The notes under the pieces: model-generated
Databases searched by the model: none
What the model saw: the letters and a program-made list of their open reading frames with translations, nothing else
What the model was told of the DNA's origin: nothing
Origin: Cereibacter ovatus
GTDB lineage: Bacteria > Pseudomonadota > Alphaproteobacteria > Rhodobacterales > Rhodobacteraceae
Assembly: GCF_900207575.1 (NCBI RefSeq)
Contig: NZ_OAOQ01000003.1
Coordinates: forward strand, 248,001-312,000
Direction: 5' to 3'
DNA length: 64,000 nucleotides
Part shown: in pieces, positions 54,474 through 63,313 of the stretch
How the letters are laid out: every line of letters starts with the position of its first letter
Numbering within the stretch: the stretch's first letter is position 1
Made by a program: the position numbers and the translations under genes

Positions 54474-54704
54474 ATGTTTGTCTCGCTTCACACCGCCCGC
54501 CTCGCGACCCGCGGCGTGCAGACGGGCGGGCATCTGCAACGCCTGGCCACCACGGCCCGTCTGGCGCTTGCCGCACACCGGCAGCGGCGCGCGTTGGCCA
54601 ACCTCGACCCCCGGCTGCTCAGCGACGTGGGCCTGACCCCCGCCGAGGCACAGGCCGAAACCGCCCGCCCGATCTGGGACGTGCCGTCAAACTGGCGCTG
54701 CTGA
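54474..54704 (+). CDS. DUF1127 small protein
   Basis: A 76-residue protein with the DUF1127 core RRALANLDPRLLSDVGLTPA followed by a C-terminal PIWDVPSNWRC. DUF1127 proteins are small arginine-rich proteins widespread in alphaproteobacteria, linked in some species to RNA turnover or phosphate responses. GAAAGGA precedes the ATG. A terminator follows within 10 bp, so it is a single gene, probably controlled by the divergent LysR regulator. Confidence 0.85.
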   Translation: MFVSLHTARLATRGVQTGGHLQRLATTARLALAAHRQRRALANLDPRLLSDVGLTPAEAQAETARPIWDVPSNWRC

Positions 54705-54712
54705 AACGACAG

Positions 54713-54740
54713 ATCCGGGTTTTCCCGCGCCCGGATTTTC
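54713..54740 (+). terminator. Terminator of the DUF1127 gene
   Basis: ATCCGGG (54713-54719) pairs with CCCGGAT (54730-54736), followed by TTT and C. This is a typical intrinsic terminator 9 bp after the stop. The palindrome TTTCCGGCCGGAAA at 54748-54761 lies just downstream, in the spacer before the BI-1 gene. Confidence 0.75.
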
Positions 54741-54867
54741 TTGCACTTTTCCGGCCGGAAATCCTTGAACTGCGCCCCCCGCTTTCCAATATTGGCGGCA
54801 ATAGGCGCGGCCGCGCGGACCAGATCCGCGAAGGTGCGCCGCAACGGCACAACATGGAGAGCAACCG

Positions 54868-55647
54868 ATGGCCGAATATCAGACAATCCGTTCGGTGGGC
54901 GCGGGCGCCCGTTCGGCACGGATCGACGAGGGCCTGCGCGCCCACATGAACAAGGTCTACGGGCTGATGTCGGTCGGCATGCTGCTGACGGGCGCCGCGG
55001 CCTGGTCGATTTCCGGCCTTGCGACAACCACCGATCCCAGCCTTGCGGCCGGCCAGCTTGGCAGCGGCAAGTATCTGACCGACCTTGGCGCGCTGATCTA
55101 TACCAGCCCGCTGAAATGGGTGATCATGTTCCTGCCGCTGGTGATGGTCTTTGCCTTCAGCGCGATGATCAACCGCCTGTCGCAAGGTGCCGCGCAGCTG
55201 TTCTTCTATGCCTACGCCGCGCTGATGGGCCTGTCGCTCAGCTCGATCTTCCTTGTCTTCACCGGCACTTCGATCGCGCAGACCTTCCTGATCACCGCCA
55301 TCGCCTTCGCGGCGCTGTCGCTTTTCGGCTACACCACGAAGAAAGACCTGTCGGGCCTTGGCACTTTCTTCATGATGGGCGTGATCGGCCTGATCGTGGC
55401 GATGATCGTGAACATCTTCCTCGCCTCGTCGGCGCTGGCCTTCGCGATCTCGGCGATCGGCGTGCTGCTGTTCGCCGGCCTGACCGCCTATGACACGCAG
55501 AACATCAAGACCACCTATCTTGAACATGCGCATACCGGCGATCAGGAATGGCTGGGCAAGGCCGCCATCATGGGCGCGCTTCAGCTGTATCTCGACTTCA
55601 TCAACCTGTTCATGTTCCTGCTGCAATTCATGGGCAACCGCGAATAA
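54868..55647 (+). CDS. Bax inhibitor-1/YccA-family membrane protein
   Basis: A 259-residue integral membrane protein with about seven hydrophobic segments, ending in the family motif LYLDFINLFMFLLQFMG. The N-terminus carries a soluble arginine-rich stretch (GAGARSARIDEGLRAHMNK). Bacterial relatives interact with FtsH-like proteases or carry ions, but the role here is unknown. The ATG at 54868 fits. A strong terminator follows 31 bp after the stop. Confidence 0.9.
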   Translation: MAEYQTIRSVGAGARSARIDEGLRAHMNKVYGLMSVGMLLTGAAAWSISGLATTTDPSLAAGQLGSGKYLTDLGALIYTSPLKWVIMFLPLVMVFAFSAMINRLSQGAAQLFFYAYAALMGLSLSSIFLVFTGTSIAQTFLITAIAFAALSLFGYTTKKDLSGLGTFFMMGVIGLIVAMIVNIFLASSALAFAISAIGVLLFAGLTAYDTQNIKTTYLEHAHTGDQEWLGKAAIMGALQLYLDFINLFMFLLQFMGNRE

Positions 55648-55677
55648 TTCACGCAGGCGACAGGCCAGACCCGTCAA

Positions 55678-55716
55678 AAACCCCGCCAGACCCCGCGTCT
55701 GGCGGGGTTTCTTCTT
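55678..55716 (+). terminator. Strong intrinsic terminator after the BI-1 gene
   Basis: Fourteen-base arms AAACCCCGCCAGAC (55678-55691) and GTCTGGCGGGGTTT (55697-55710) pair perfectly around a 5-nt loop, followed by CTTCTT. It is the clearest U-tract terminator in the window. Confidence 0.9.
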
Positions 55717-55802
55717 GCCCGACCGCCCGCGCAGGCCCAGTCAGTCCTGACGAAACCGGCCAAGGCCCGTTCGGCACTGGACCTTGCCCGCAACATTCCC
55801 TA

Positions 55803-55808
55803 TATAAT
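55803..55808 (+). promoter_or_regulatory. Consensus -10 box upstream of sufT
   Basis: TATAAT occurs 26 bp before the sufT ATG. No well-spaced -35 element is clear, so this is a weak promoter call. Confidence 0.35.
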
Positions 55809-55834
55809 CAGTCAACAAACCGCGCGAGAGTTCC

Positions 55835-56197
55835 ATGACCCACCAGCAGGACATGATCGAGGGCGCCCCCCTCATCAAGCCGTCAAGCACCGACCACCCG
55901 CTTTACGACAGCATCGTCGAGGCTTGCCGCACGGTCTATGACCCGGAAATTCCGGTGAACATCTACGACCTCGGCCTGATCTACACCATCAGCATATCGC
56001 CCGAGAACGATGTCGAGATCCTGATGACGCTGACCGCCCCCGGCTGCCCCGTCGCCGGCGAAATGCCCGGCTGGCTGGCCGATGCGGTCGAGCCGGTTGC
56101 CGGCGTCAAATCGGTGAATGTCGGCATGACCTTTGATCCGCCTTGGGGCATGGACATGATGTCAGACGAAGCGCGGCTGGAACTGGGCTTCATGTAA
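55835..56197 (+). CDS. sufT: SufT / DUF59 (MIP18-like) Fe-S assembly protein
   Basis: A 120-residue protein with the DUF59 signatures DPEIPVNIYDLGLIY near residue 36 and TLTAPGCPVAGEMPGW with its conserved cysteine near 72, ending DPPWGMDMMSDEARLELG. It helps mature iron-sulfur proteins. A SufA-like gene follows 22 bp later and is probably co-transcribed. No sufBCD genes are in the window, so it is separated from the main suf operon here. Confidence 0.88.
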   Translation: MTHQQDMIEGAPLIKPSSTDHPLYDSIVEACRTVYDPEIPVNIYDLGLIYTISISPENDVEILMTLTAPGCPVAGEMPGWLADAVEPVAGVKSVNVGMTFDPPWGMDMMSDEARLELGFM

Positions 56198-56219
56198 GCC
56201 CCTGAAGGCAAGGAAAACC

Positions 56220-56576
56220 ATGTTCTCGATCCCCGGCAAACAGGCCCTCAGCCTGACCCCCGCCGCCGCAAGGCAGATCGCGCGGCTGATGGAGAAGCAA
56301 GGTTCAAAGGGCCTGCGCATCGGCATCAAGAAGGGCGGCTGCGCGGGCATGGAATATACCATGGACTATGTCGCCGCCATCGATCCGCTGGACGAGATCG
56401 TGGAACAGGACGGCGCGCGGGTGATGATCGCACCGATGGCGCAGATGTTCCTGTTCGGCACCCAGATCGACTATCAGACCGGCCTTGTCGAATCGGGCTT
56501 CCGCTTCAACAACCCCAACGTGGTCGATGCCTGCGGCTGCGGCGAGTCGATCAAGTTCCGCGACGCCGAAGCCTGA
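56220..56576 (+). CDS. sufA: A-type Fe-S carrier (SufA/IscA family)
   Basis: A 118-residue carrier that receives and transfers Fe-S clusters. The three conserved cysteines are in GGCAGMEY near residue 41 and in the C-terminal ACGCGES. The N-terminus SLTPAAARQIARLMEKQG and LRIGIKKGGC are typical. Whether it is SufA, IscA or ErpA cannot be set by sequence alone; its pairing with sufT favours SufA. Confidence 0.87.
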   Translation: MFSIPGKQALSLTPAAARQIARLMEKQGSKGLRIGIKKGGCAGMEYTMDYVAAIDPLDEIVEQDGARVMIAPMAQMFLFGTQIDYQTGLVESGFRFNNPNVVDACGCGESIKFRDAEA

Positions 56577-56639
56577 GCCTTTTCTCGGGCCTTCCCATGG
56601 CGTAACAGGATGCCCGCACGACAACGGGAAGGAACGCAC

Positions 56640-57377
<738 letters not shown>

Positions 57378-57446
57378 CCGACCATGCGGCGGGCGCTGGA
57401 CAGGCGCCCCCGCCCCCGGCATCGTGGCAGGAAAAGCCGGGCCACC

Positions 57447-58628
57447 ATGCAAGACCTGTCCCAGTCCCCCACCGACCGCCGCTTCGTGCAGAACCCCTAC
57501 AGGTTCTACGAAACGGCTCGCGCGGCGGGCCCGTTCTTCTTCTGGAACGACCTAGGCCTGCCCTGCACCACCTCGCATGCCGCAGTGAACGCCATCCTGC
57601 GCGACCGCCGCTTCGGCCGCGAACCCCCTCCAACCGCGCGCCAGCCGCCGCCCGAGCACCTGAAAGCCTTCCAGCAGGTCGAGGATCACTCGATGCTGGA
57701 ACTGGAACCCCCACGCCATACCCGGCTGCGCGGCCTCGTGTTGCGCGCCTTCACCGCGCGCCGGATCGCCGCCATGGCGCCGGAAATCGCAACCCTCGCC
57801 CACCGCCTGATCGATGATCTGCCCGATCCCGAAACCGACCTCATCCCCGGCTTCTGCCAACGCCTGCCGATCACGCTGATCGCGCGGCTGATCGGCATCC
57901 CCGAATCCCTCGCCCCCGAACTGCTGCGCTGGTCCTCGGCCATGGTCGCGATGTATCAGACCGGCCGCAGCCGTGCGGTGGAAGAACGCGCCGCCACCGC
58001 CGCCGCCATCTTCACCGAGTTCCTGAACCTCCACATCAAGGCCCGCCGAACCCGCCCCGCCGATGACCTCCTCACGCACCTGATCGCCGCCGAATCCGAC
58101 GGCGCCAAACTCTCACCCGATGAGGTGATCTCGACCTGCATCCTGATCCTGAACGCCGGCCACGAGGCCGCAGTCCATGCCATCGGCAACGCGGTCGCAA
58201 CCCTCCTCACCCAGGCCACCCCGCCCGAGGCACTCTGCACCCCCAACATCGCCCGCACGGTCGAGGAACTTCTGCGCTTCAACCCGCCGCTGCACCTGTT
58301 CCGCCGCACCGCCTATGCCAACGCCGAGATCATGGGCCAGCCCATCCCGCAAGGCGCAACGGTGGGCCTGCTCCTCGCCGCCGCCAACCGCGACCCCGGC
58401 CACTGGCACCGCCCCCACCACTTCCGCTGGACCCGACCCGAACACGCCCACCTCGCCTTCGGCGCCGGCATCCACTTCTGCCTCGGCGCCCCGCTCGCCC
58501 GCCTCGAACTGGCCACCGCGCTGCCGATCCTGTTCACCCGCCTGCCCGGCCTGCGCCTGACCCGCCGCCCGCGCTACGCCGCAACATGGCACTTTCGCGG
58601 CCTCGAACGACTGCCCGTCACCCGCTGA
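57447..58628 (+). CDS. Cytochrome P450 with altered I-helix oxygen-activation site
   Basis: A 393-residue soluble P450. The heme-ligand loop is FGAGIHFCLGAPLARLE with Cys345, and the ExxR motif is E274-R277 (EELLRF). The I-helix motif usually reads AGHET or GG-DT, but here residues 237-242 are AGHEAA, so the acid is present and the conserved threonine (position 241) is alanine. The DNA reads GAGGCCGCA, leaving no ambiguity. It may use another proton-relay mechanism. It starts 69 bp after tpiA with its own ribosome-binding site. Substrate is unknown; redox partners are not adjacent. Confidence 0.9.
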   Translation: MQDLSQSPTDRRFVQNPYRFYETARAAGPFFFWNDLGLPCTTSHAAVNAILRDRRFGREPPPTARQPPPEHLKAFQQVEDHSMLELEPPRHTRLRGLVLRAFTARRIAAMAPEIATLAHRLIDDLPDPETDLIPGFCQRLPITLIARLIGIPESLAPELLRWSSAMVAMYQTGRSRAVEERAATAAAIFTEFLNLHIKARRTRPADDLLTHLIAAESDGAKLSPDEVISTCILILNAGHEAAVHAIGNAVATLLTQATPPEALCTPNIARTVEELLRFNPPLHLFRRTAYANAEIMGQPIPQGATVGLLLAAANRDPGHWHRPHHFRWTRPEHAHLAFGAGIHFCLGAPLARLELATALPILFTRLPGLRLTRRPRYAATWHFRGLERLPVTR

Positions 58629-58674
58629 TCCGCCCCGGCAGCCCGCATGTCCATCCACTGGCCAGACCCGCCTG

Positions 58675-58719
58675 TTCATTCTGGCCCAAATATCCCGGGG
58701 TCCGGGGCAGCGCCCCGGC
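58675..58719 (-). repeat. Dispersed hairpin element, subtype B, copy 7
   Basis: It has the box TTCATTCTGGCCCAAATATC, then CCGGGGT and the hairpin CCGGGGC-agc-GCCCCGG. It is 46 bp after the P450 stop and 21 bp after the stop of the minus-strand Lrp-like gene. Confidence 0.85.
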
Positions 58720-58740
58720 GCGGTCCACCGGCGCCGCGCC

Positions 58741-59202
58741 TCAGACCGGCAGCACCGTCGTCGACTTGATCTCCTCCATCGACAAAAGCGCCGTCACATT
58801 GTGGATACGCACCTCGGATATCAACGCCTGATAGAACTTGTCATAGGCCCGCGCATTCGAGACCCGCACCTTGAGGATATAATCGATGTCCCCCGCCAGC
58901 CGGTGCGCCTCCAGAACTTCGGGCCGGTCGCGCAGCGCCTTCAGGAACCGGCGCTGCCAGTCGGCCTCATGCTCGGACGTGCGGATCAGCACGAAGAAAC
59001 ATGCCTCCAGCCCCAGCGCCTCGGCATCCAGCAGGGCGGTCTCGCGCAGGATCACCCCGGCCTCGCGCATCCGGCGGATACGATTCCACACTGGCGTCTT
59101 CGAAGATCCCACCTTGCGCGCGATCTCGTCCAGCGACTGGCTGGCGTCGGCCTGCAACTCGGCAAGGATTTTCCTGTCCATCTCGTCCAGCCGGACCGCC
59201 AT
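58741..59202 (-). CDS. Lrp/AsnC-family transcriptional regulator
   Basis: A 153-residue regulator with an N-terminal helix-turn-helix (RLDEMDRKILAELQADASQS, LDEIARKVGSSKTPVWNRI) and a C-terminal RAM ligand domain (VLEAHRLAGDIDYILKVRV). GGGAG eight bases upstream fixes the ATG at 59202. It is divergent from cobA, so the sulfur assimilation operon is the likely target. Two GGAAC/GTTCC dyads lie in the intergenic region. Confidence 0.92.
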   Translation of the reverse strand: MAVRLDEMDRKILAELQADASQSLDEIARKVGSSKTPVWNRIRRMREAGVILRETALLDAEALGLEACFFVLIRTSEHEADWQRRFLKALRDRPEVLEAHRLAGDIDYILKVRVSNARAYDKFYQALISEVRIHNVTALLSMEEIKSTTVLPV

Positions 59203-59222
59203 CCGCGCAACTCCCCTGATTG

Positions 59223-59261
59223 CGGAACCCCGTTCCGTCCAGCGCACTGTAGGGAACGTTC
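59223..59261. promoter_or_regulatory. Two dyad sites between the Lrp gene and the sulfur operon
   Basis: CGGAAC-ccc-GTTCCG at 59223-59237 is perfect, and a second GGAACGTTC at 59253-59261 shares the half-site. They are about 27 bp apart centre to centre. They are candidate operators for the Lrp-like regulator. Confidence 0.55.
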
Positions 59262-59344
59262 TTCCTTATCTGCAAGGGCCCATGGCCGCCCCGGGGGAAA
59301 ATATCCTATATTGCTCAGCGAACCCCCAGCGATGGATGCCAAGG

Positions 59345-60109
59345 ATGACGCAAGCGCACACCGCCCCCGGACAGGTCATTTTCGTCGGCGCCGGCCCCGG
59401 CTCGATCGATCATCTGACCATGGGCGCCTGCCGCGCGATCACCCAGGCCGAGGTGGTGATCCACGACCGCCTGATCGGTCCCGACATCCTTGAGCTGATC
59501 CCGCCCTCGGCCACGCGGATCGCAGCCGGCAAGGAAGGCTTCGGCCCCTCGACCCCGCAGGACACGATCAACGCCCTGATCGTCGGGCATGCCGGCACCG
59601 GCCGCCGCGTCGTCCGGCTGAAATCGGGCGACAGCGGCATCTTTGGCCGGCTGGACGAAGAGATCGAGGCGCTGGATGCCGCCGGCATCGCATGGCGCAT
59701 CGTGCCCGGCCTGACCACCGCCGCCGCCGCCGCCGCCAGCATCGGCCAAGGCCTGACCAAACGCGGCCGCAACGCCGCGTTGCGCATCGTCACCGGCCAC
59801 GACATGGCCGGTTTCGCTGAACAGGACTGGCGCGGCCTTGCCCGCCCCGGCGAGGTGGCGGCGATCTACATGGGCAAGAAATCCGCCCGCTTCATTCAGG
59901 GGCGCCTGATGATGCATGGCGCGGCCCCCGACACCCCCGTCACCGTGGTCGAAAACGTCAGCCGCGCCGACGAGCGCACCGTTGCCGCCACGCTTGCCAC
60001 CCTGCCTGATGCGGTTGCGGGCCTTGCCGGGCCTGCCATCGTGCTTTACGGCCTTGCCCCGCGCCGCGCGGCGGCGGCCCTGCCCCAGTTGAAGGAAGCC
60101 CACGCATGA
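59345..60109 (+). CDS. cobA: Uroporphyrinogen-III C-methyltransferase (siroheme synthesis)
   Basis: A 254-residue SAM-dependent methyltransferase making precorrin-2, the siroheme precursor used by the sulfite reductase encoded next. The SUMT signatures are VGAGPGSIDHLTMGACRAI and RLKSGDSGIFGRLDEEIEAL, with VPGLTTAAAAAASIGQGLT later. A start at 59345 is used; an ATG at 59336 in the same frame adds three residues. Only the methyltransferase domain is present, so the dehydrogenase/chelatase steps must be elsewhere. The stop overlaps the DUF2849 start as ATGA. Confidence 0.9.
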   Translation: MTQAHTAPGQVIFVGAGPGSIDHLTMGACRAITQAEVVIHDRLIGPDILELIPPSATRIAAGKEGFGPSTPQDTINALIVGHAGTGRRVVRLKSGDSGIFGRLDEEIEALDAAGIAWRIVPGLTTAAAAAASIGQGLTKRGRNAALRIVTGHDMAGFAEQDWRGLARPGEVAAIYMGKKSARFIQGRLMMHGAAPDTPVTVVENVSRADERTVAATLATLPDAVAGLAGPAIVLYGLAPRRAAAALPQLKEAHA

Positions 60110-60411
60110 GCCGCCCGTTCACCCCCAAGGTCGTGACCGCCAACGCGCTTCTGGAAGGCGATGTGGTCTATCTGACCGCCGAAGACCGCTGGACCCGCCA
60201 CCACCACGAGGCCGAACTGATCGAGGACGAGGCCCACGCCCAGATGCGCCTTCTGTTCGCATCGGCCCGCAAGGCCGAGGTCGTCGGCGCCTATCTTGCC
60301 GACGCAAAGACCGGCGCCCACGGCCCCGAACCGATCCACTTCCGCGAGGCGTTCCGCACCCGCGGTCCGTCCAACTACCGCCACGGCAAGCAGGAACTGG
60401 CCGCGCGCTGA
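60106..60411 (+). CDS. DUF2849 protein of the sulfur assimilation operon
   Basis: A 101-residue protein with two subregions: a helical/strand N-terminus (VVTANALLEGDVVYLTAEDR) and a C-terminal FREAFRTRGPSNY motif. DUF2849 proteins recur between siroheme synthase and sulfite reductase genes, so a role in sulfite reductase function is likely but undefined. The start overlaps the cobA stop as ATGA. Confidence 0.88.
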   Translation: MSRPFTPKVVTANALLEGDVVYLTAEDRWTRHHHEAELIEDEAHAQMRLLFASARKAEVVGAYLADAKTGAHGPEPIHFREAFRTRGPSNYRHGKQELAAR

Positions 60412-60431
60412 CGCCCGGGGGAAAGACCGCC

Positions 60432-62102
60432 ATGTATCGCTATTCCGATTTTGACGAAGCCTTCGTCCGCACCCGTGTCGCCCAGTTCAGCCAACAGGTC
60501 GCGCGCCGCATCGACGGGTCGCTGACCGAGGACGAGTTCCGCCCCCTGCGGCTGATGAACGGACTTTACCTGCAACTTCACGCCTACATGCTGCGGGTGG
60601 CGATCCCCTATGGCACGCTGTCCAGCCGGCAGATGCGCCAACTGGCCCTGATCGCCGAGCGGTGGGACAAGGGCTATGGCCATTTCACCACCCGCCAGAA
60701 CATCCAGTTCAACTGGCCGAAGCTGCCGGATGTGCCCGCGATCCTGTCGGCCCTGGCCGATGTGGAAATGCACGCCATCCAGACCAGCGGCAACTGCGTG
60801 CGCAACGTCACCGCCGACCATTTCGCCGGCGCCGCCGCCGACGAGATCGAAGACCCCCGCCCGGTGGCCGAGCTTCTGCGCCAATGGTCCACCGACCACC
60901 CGGAATTTCAGTTCCTGCCGCGCAAGTTCAAGATCGCGATCACCGGCTCTCCGAACGACCGGGCGGTGACCAAGGCGCATGACATCGGCCTGCGCATGGT
61001 GCGCAATGCGGCCGGCGATGCAGGGTTCGAGGTGATCGTGGGCGGCGGCCTTGGCCGCACCCCGATGGTCGGCCGCGTCGTGCGGGACTTCCTGCCCAAG
61101 GCCGACCTGCTGCCCTATGTCGAGGCGATCCTGTCCGTCTACAACGAGCTTGGCCGCCGCGACAACAAATACAAGGCCCGGATCAAGATCCTTGTCCACG
61201 AGACCGGGCTCGAGGATCTGCGCGCCATCATCGAGGAACGGTTCCACGAGACCCGCGCCGAATTCGGCGGCGCCGACCAGACCCTTCTGGCCGCGATCGA
61301 GGCCGCCTTCGCGCCGCCCGCCTTCCGCACCGCGCCCACGGATGCGTTCGACGCCTTCTACGCCGCCGACCCCGTGTTCCGGTCCTGGGCCGACACCAAC
61401 CTTGCCCGGCACCGCCGCGACGGCTATGCCATCGTGACGATCAGCCTGAAGGCCCATGGCGCGACGCCGGGCGATGCCACCGCCGAACAGATGCGGGTGA
61501 TGGCCGATCTGGCCGAGCGGTATGGCCATGACGAACTGCGCATCAGCCACGAACAGAACGTGATCCTGCCCCATGTCCACAAATCGGACCTGCCGGCGGT
61601 TCATGCCGCACTGGCGCAGGCGGGGCTGGCCACCGCCAATGTCGGGCTGATTTCCGACATCATCGCCTGCCCCGGCATGGATTACTGCGCGCTGGCCACC
61701 GCGCGTTCGATCCCTGTCGCGCAAGAGATCGCAACCCGGTTTGACGCGCTGAAACTGGAACACGACATCGGGCCGATGAAGCTGAAGATCTCGGGCTGCA
61801 TCAACGCCTGCGGCCATCACCATGTCGGCCATATCGGCATCCTTGGGCTGGATCGCGCGGGGGTCGAGAACTACCAGATCACGCTGGGGGGCGATGGCAC
61901 CGAAACCGCCACCATCGGGGAAAAGACCGGCCCCGGCTTCGCCTATGACGAGATCGTGCCCGCGATCGAGCGGCTGGTCAGCGCCTATCTGGCCATCCGC
62001 GCCGAACCGTCCGAGACCTTCCTTGACACCTACCGGCGCTTGGGCGCAGGCCCGTTCAAGGCTGCCCTTTACCCCACGGAAGGGAAACGGGATGCTGCGT
62101 GA
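60432..62102 (+). CDS. cysI: Assimilatory sulfite reductase hemoprotein (siroheme/4Fe-4S)
   Basis: A 556-residue enzyme reducing sulfite to sulfide in sulfur assimilation. The siroheme/4Fe-4S ligands are the motif pair C-x5-C (CPGMDYC, C413/C419) and C-x3-C (CINAC, C456/C460, followed by GHHHVGHIG). The N-terminal half contains the nitrite/sulfite reductase ferredoxin-like repeats (RNVTADHFAGAAADEIEDP). It is the ferredoxin-type form without a flavin domain, which fits a ferredoxin-NADP reductase encoded in the same operon. Confidence 0.93.
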   Translation: MYRYSDFDEAFVRTRVAQFSQQVARRIDGSLTEDEFRPLRLMNGLYLQLHAYMLRVAIPYGTLSSRQMRQLALIAERWDKGYGHFTTRQNIQFNWPKLPDVPAILSALADVEMHAIQTSGNCVRNVTADHFAGAAADEIEDPRPVAELLRQWSTDHPEFQFLPRKFKIAITGSPNDRAVTKAHDIGLRMVRNAAGDAGFEVIVGGGLGRTPMVGRVVRDFLPKADLLPYVEAILSVYNELGRRDNKYKARIKILVHETGLEDLRAIIEERFHETRAEFGGADQTLLAAIEAAFAPPAFRTAPTDAFDAFYAADPVFRSWADTNLARHRRDGYAIVTISLKAHGATPGDATAEQMRVMADLAERYGHDELRISHEQNVILPHVHKSDLPAVHAALAQAGLATANVGLISDIIACPGMDYCALATARSIPVAQEIATRFDALKLEHDIGPMKLKISGCINACGHHHVGHIGILGLDRAGVENYQITLGGDGTETATIGEKTGPGFAYDEIVPAIERLVSAYLAIRAEPSETFLDTYRRLGAGPFKAALYPTEGKRDAA

Positions 62103-62847
62103 TCGGCCGCAAGGCACGGTGGCTGAACGGGTGGCGCTGCTGAATGCGCGCTACCGCCACCACGCCGCCACCACGGTGCTGGAACATGCGTTGAAGGATG
62201 CCGATCTGGGCCGGGTGGCGCTGGTTTCATCCTTCGGGGCGGAATCGGTGGTGCTGTTGCACCTTGTCTCGGTCATCGCGCCCGAGACGCCGGTGATCTT
62301 CATCGACACCCGGATGCTGTTTCAGGAAACGCTCGACTATCAGCGCCAACTGGCCGACACGCTGCATCTGTGCGACATCCGCACCATCCGCGCCACCCAG
62401 CCGCGGGTCTCGTTCGAAGATCCCGACGGCACGCTGAACCAGTTCAACACCGACGCCTGCTGCGCCGTGCGCAAGGTCGAACCGCTGGAACGCGCACTGA
62501 GGGATTTTGACGGCTGGATCACCGGCCGCAAACGCTATCAAAGCGGCAACCGCGCCTCGGTCGAGTTCTTCGAGGCCGAAGACGACCGCCGCATCAAGGT
62601 GAACCCGCTGGCGCACTGGGGCCGCGAGGATCTGGAAGACTACATCGCGAACAACAACCTGCCGCGGCATCCGCTGGTGGCGAAGGGCTATCCGTCGATC
62701 GGATGCGAGCCCTGCACCTCGCCGGTCAAACCGGGCGAAGATCCGCGCGCGGGCCGGTGGCGCGGCTCTGACAAGACCGAATGCGGCATCCATTTCATCA
62801 ACGGCCGCGCCGTGCGCGGACCCGTCAACAAGGAGGACGCCGCATGA
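62092..62847 (+). CDS. cysH: Adenylyl-sulfate (APS) reductase, Fe-S type
   Basis: A 251-residue enzyme reducing APS to sulfite. Besides the PAPS/APS-binding VSSFGAESVVLLHL, it has the extra cysteine pairs CC (C123/C124) and GCEPC (C205/C208), the 4Fe-4S ligands that mark APS-type reductases, and the catalytic C231 in ECGIHF near the C-terminus. It overlaps cysI by 11 bp, and its stop overlaps the next start as ATGA. Confidence 0.93.
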   Translation: MLRDRPQGTVAERVALLNARYRHHAATTVLEHALKDADLGRVALVSSFGAESVVLLHLVSVIAPETPVIFIDTRMLFQETLDYQRQLADTLHLCDIRTIRATQPRVSFEDPDGTLNQFNTDACCAVRKVEPLERALRDFDGWITGRKRYQSGNRASVEFFEAEDDRRIKVNPLAHWGREDLEDYIANNNLPRHPLVAKGYPSIGCEPCTSPVKPGEDPRAGRWRGSDKTECGIHFINGRAVRGPVNKEDAA

Positions 62848-63251
62848 GCGTCATCGTCACCGACGCAGGCTTTCGCGCCGATGACTGGCAGGCAGGCTTT
62901 GCAGGTCTGGACAGCCTTGCCGATGGCGCCGAGGCGCTGGATCTGGCCAATACCGACGATCCCGCCCGGCTTGGAAACCGGCTGGCGGGGTTGAAGCTGA
63001 TCCGCATCGCCTTTCCCGCCTTTGGCGACGGGCGCGGCTTCACGCTGGCCAAACGCCTGCGCCGGATGGGATATACTGGCCGCCTGCGGGCCCATGGCCC
63101 GCTGCTGGCCGACCAGTATGCCATGGCCCGCCGGTCCGGCTTTGATGAGGTCGAGATCCCCGACGATCTGGCCGCCCGTCAGCCACAGGAGCAGTGGCTG
63201 TTCCGCGCCGACTGGCGAAACCATGACTATCAGTCGCAGCTTAAAGCCTGA
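62844..63251 (+). CDS. DUF934 protein of the sulfur assimilation operon
   Basis: A 135-residue protein with the DUF934 pattern LIRIAFPAFGDGRGFTLAKR, LRAHGPLLADQYAMARRSG and FDEVEIPDD. Conserved next to cysH and cysI in proteobacteria, probably contributing to sulfite reduction, but its role is undefined. AAGGAGG and the ATGA overlap with cysH fix the start. Confidence 0.9.
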   Translation: MSVIVTDAGFRADDWQAGFAGLDSLADGAEALDLANTDDPARLGNRLAGLKLIRIAFPAFGDGRGFTLAKRLRRMGYTGRLRAHGPLLADQYAMARRSGFDEVEIPDDLAARQPQEQWLFRADWRNHDYQSQLKA

Positions 63252-63262
63252 TTCCGGGCTTT

Positions 63263-63283
63263 CTTCGCAAGGTGCGAAGTTTT
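63263..63283 (+). terminator. U-tract hairpin before the ferredoxin-NADP reductase gene
   Basis: CTTCGCA (63263-63269) pairs with TGCGAAG (63273-63279) around a 3-nt loop, followed by TTTT. It implies partial termination between the sulfur genes and fpr. Confidence 0.8.
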
Positions 63284-63313
63284 ACTGAAAGAGCGGACCA
63301 AGGGGACCGTGCC

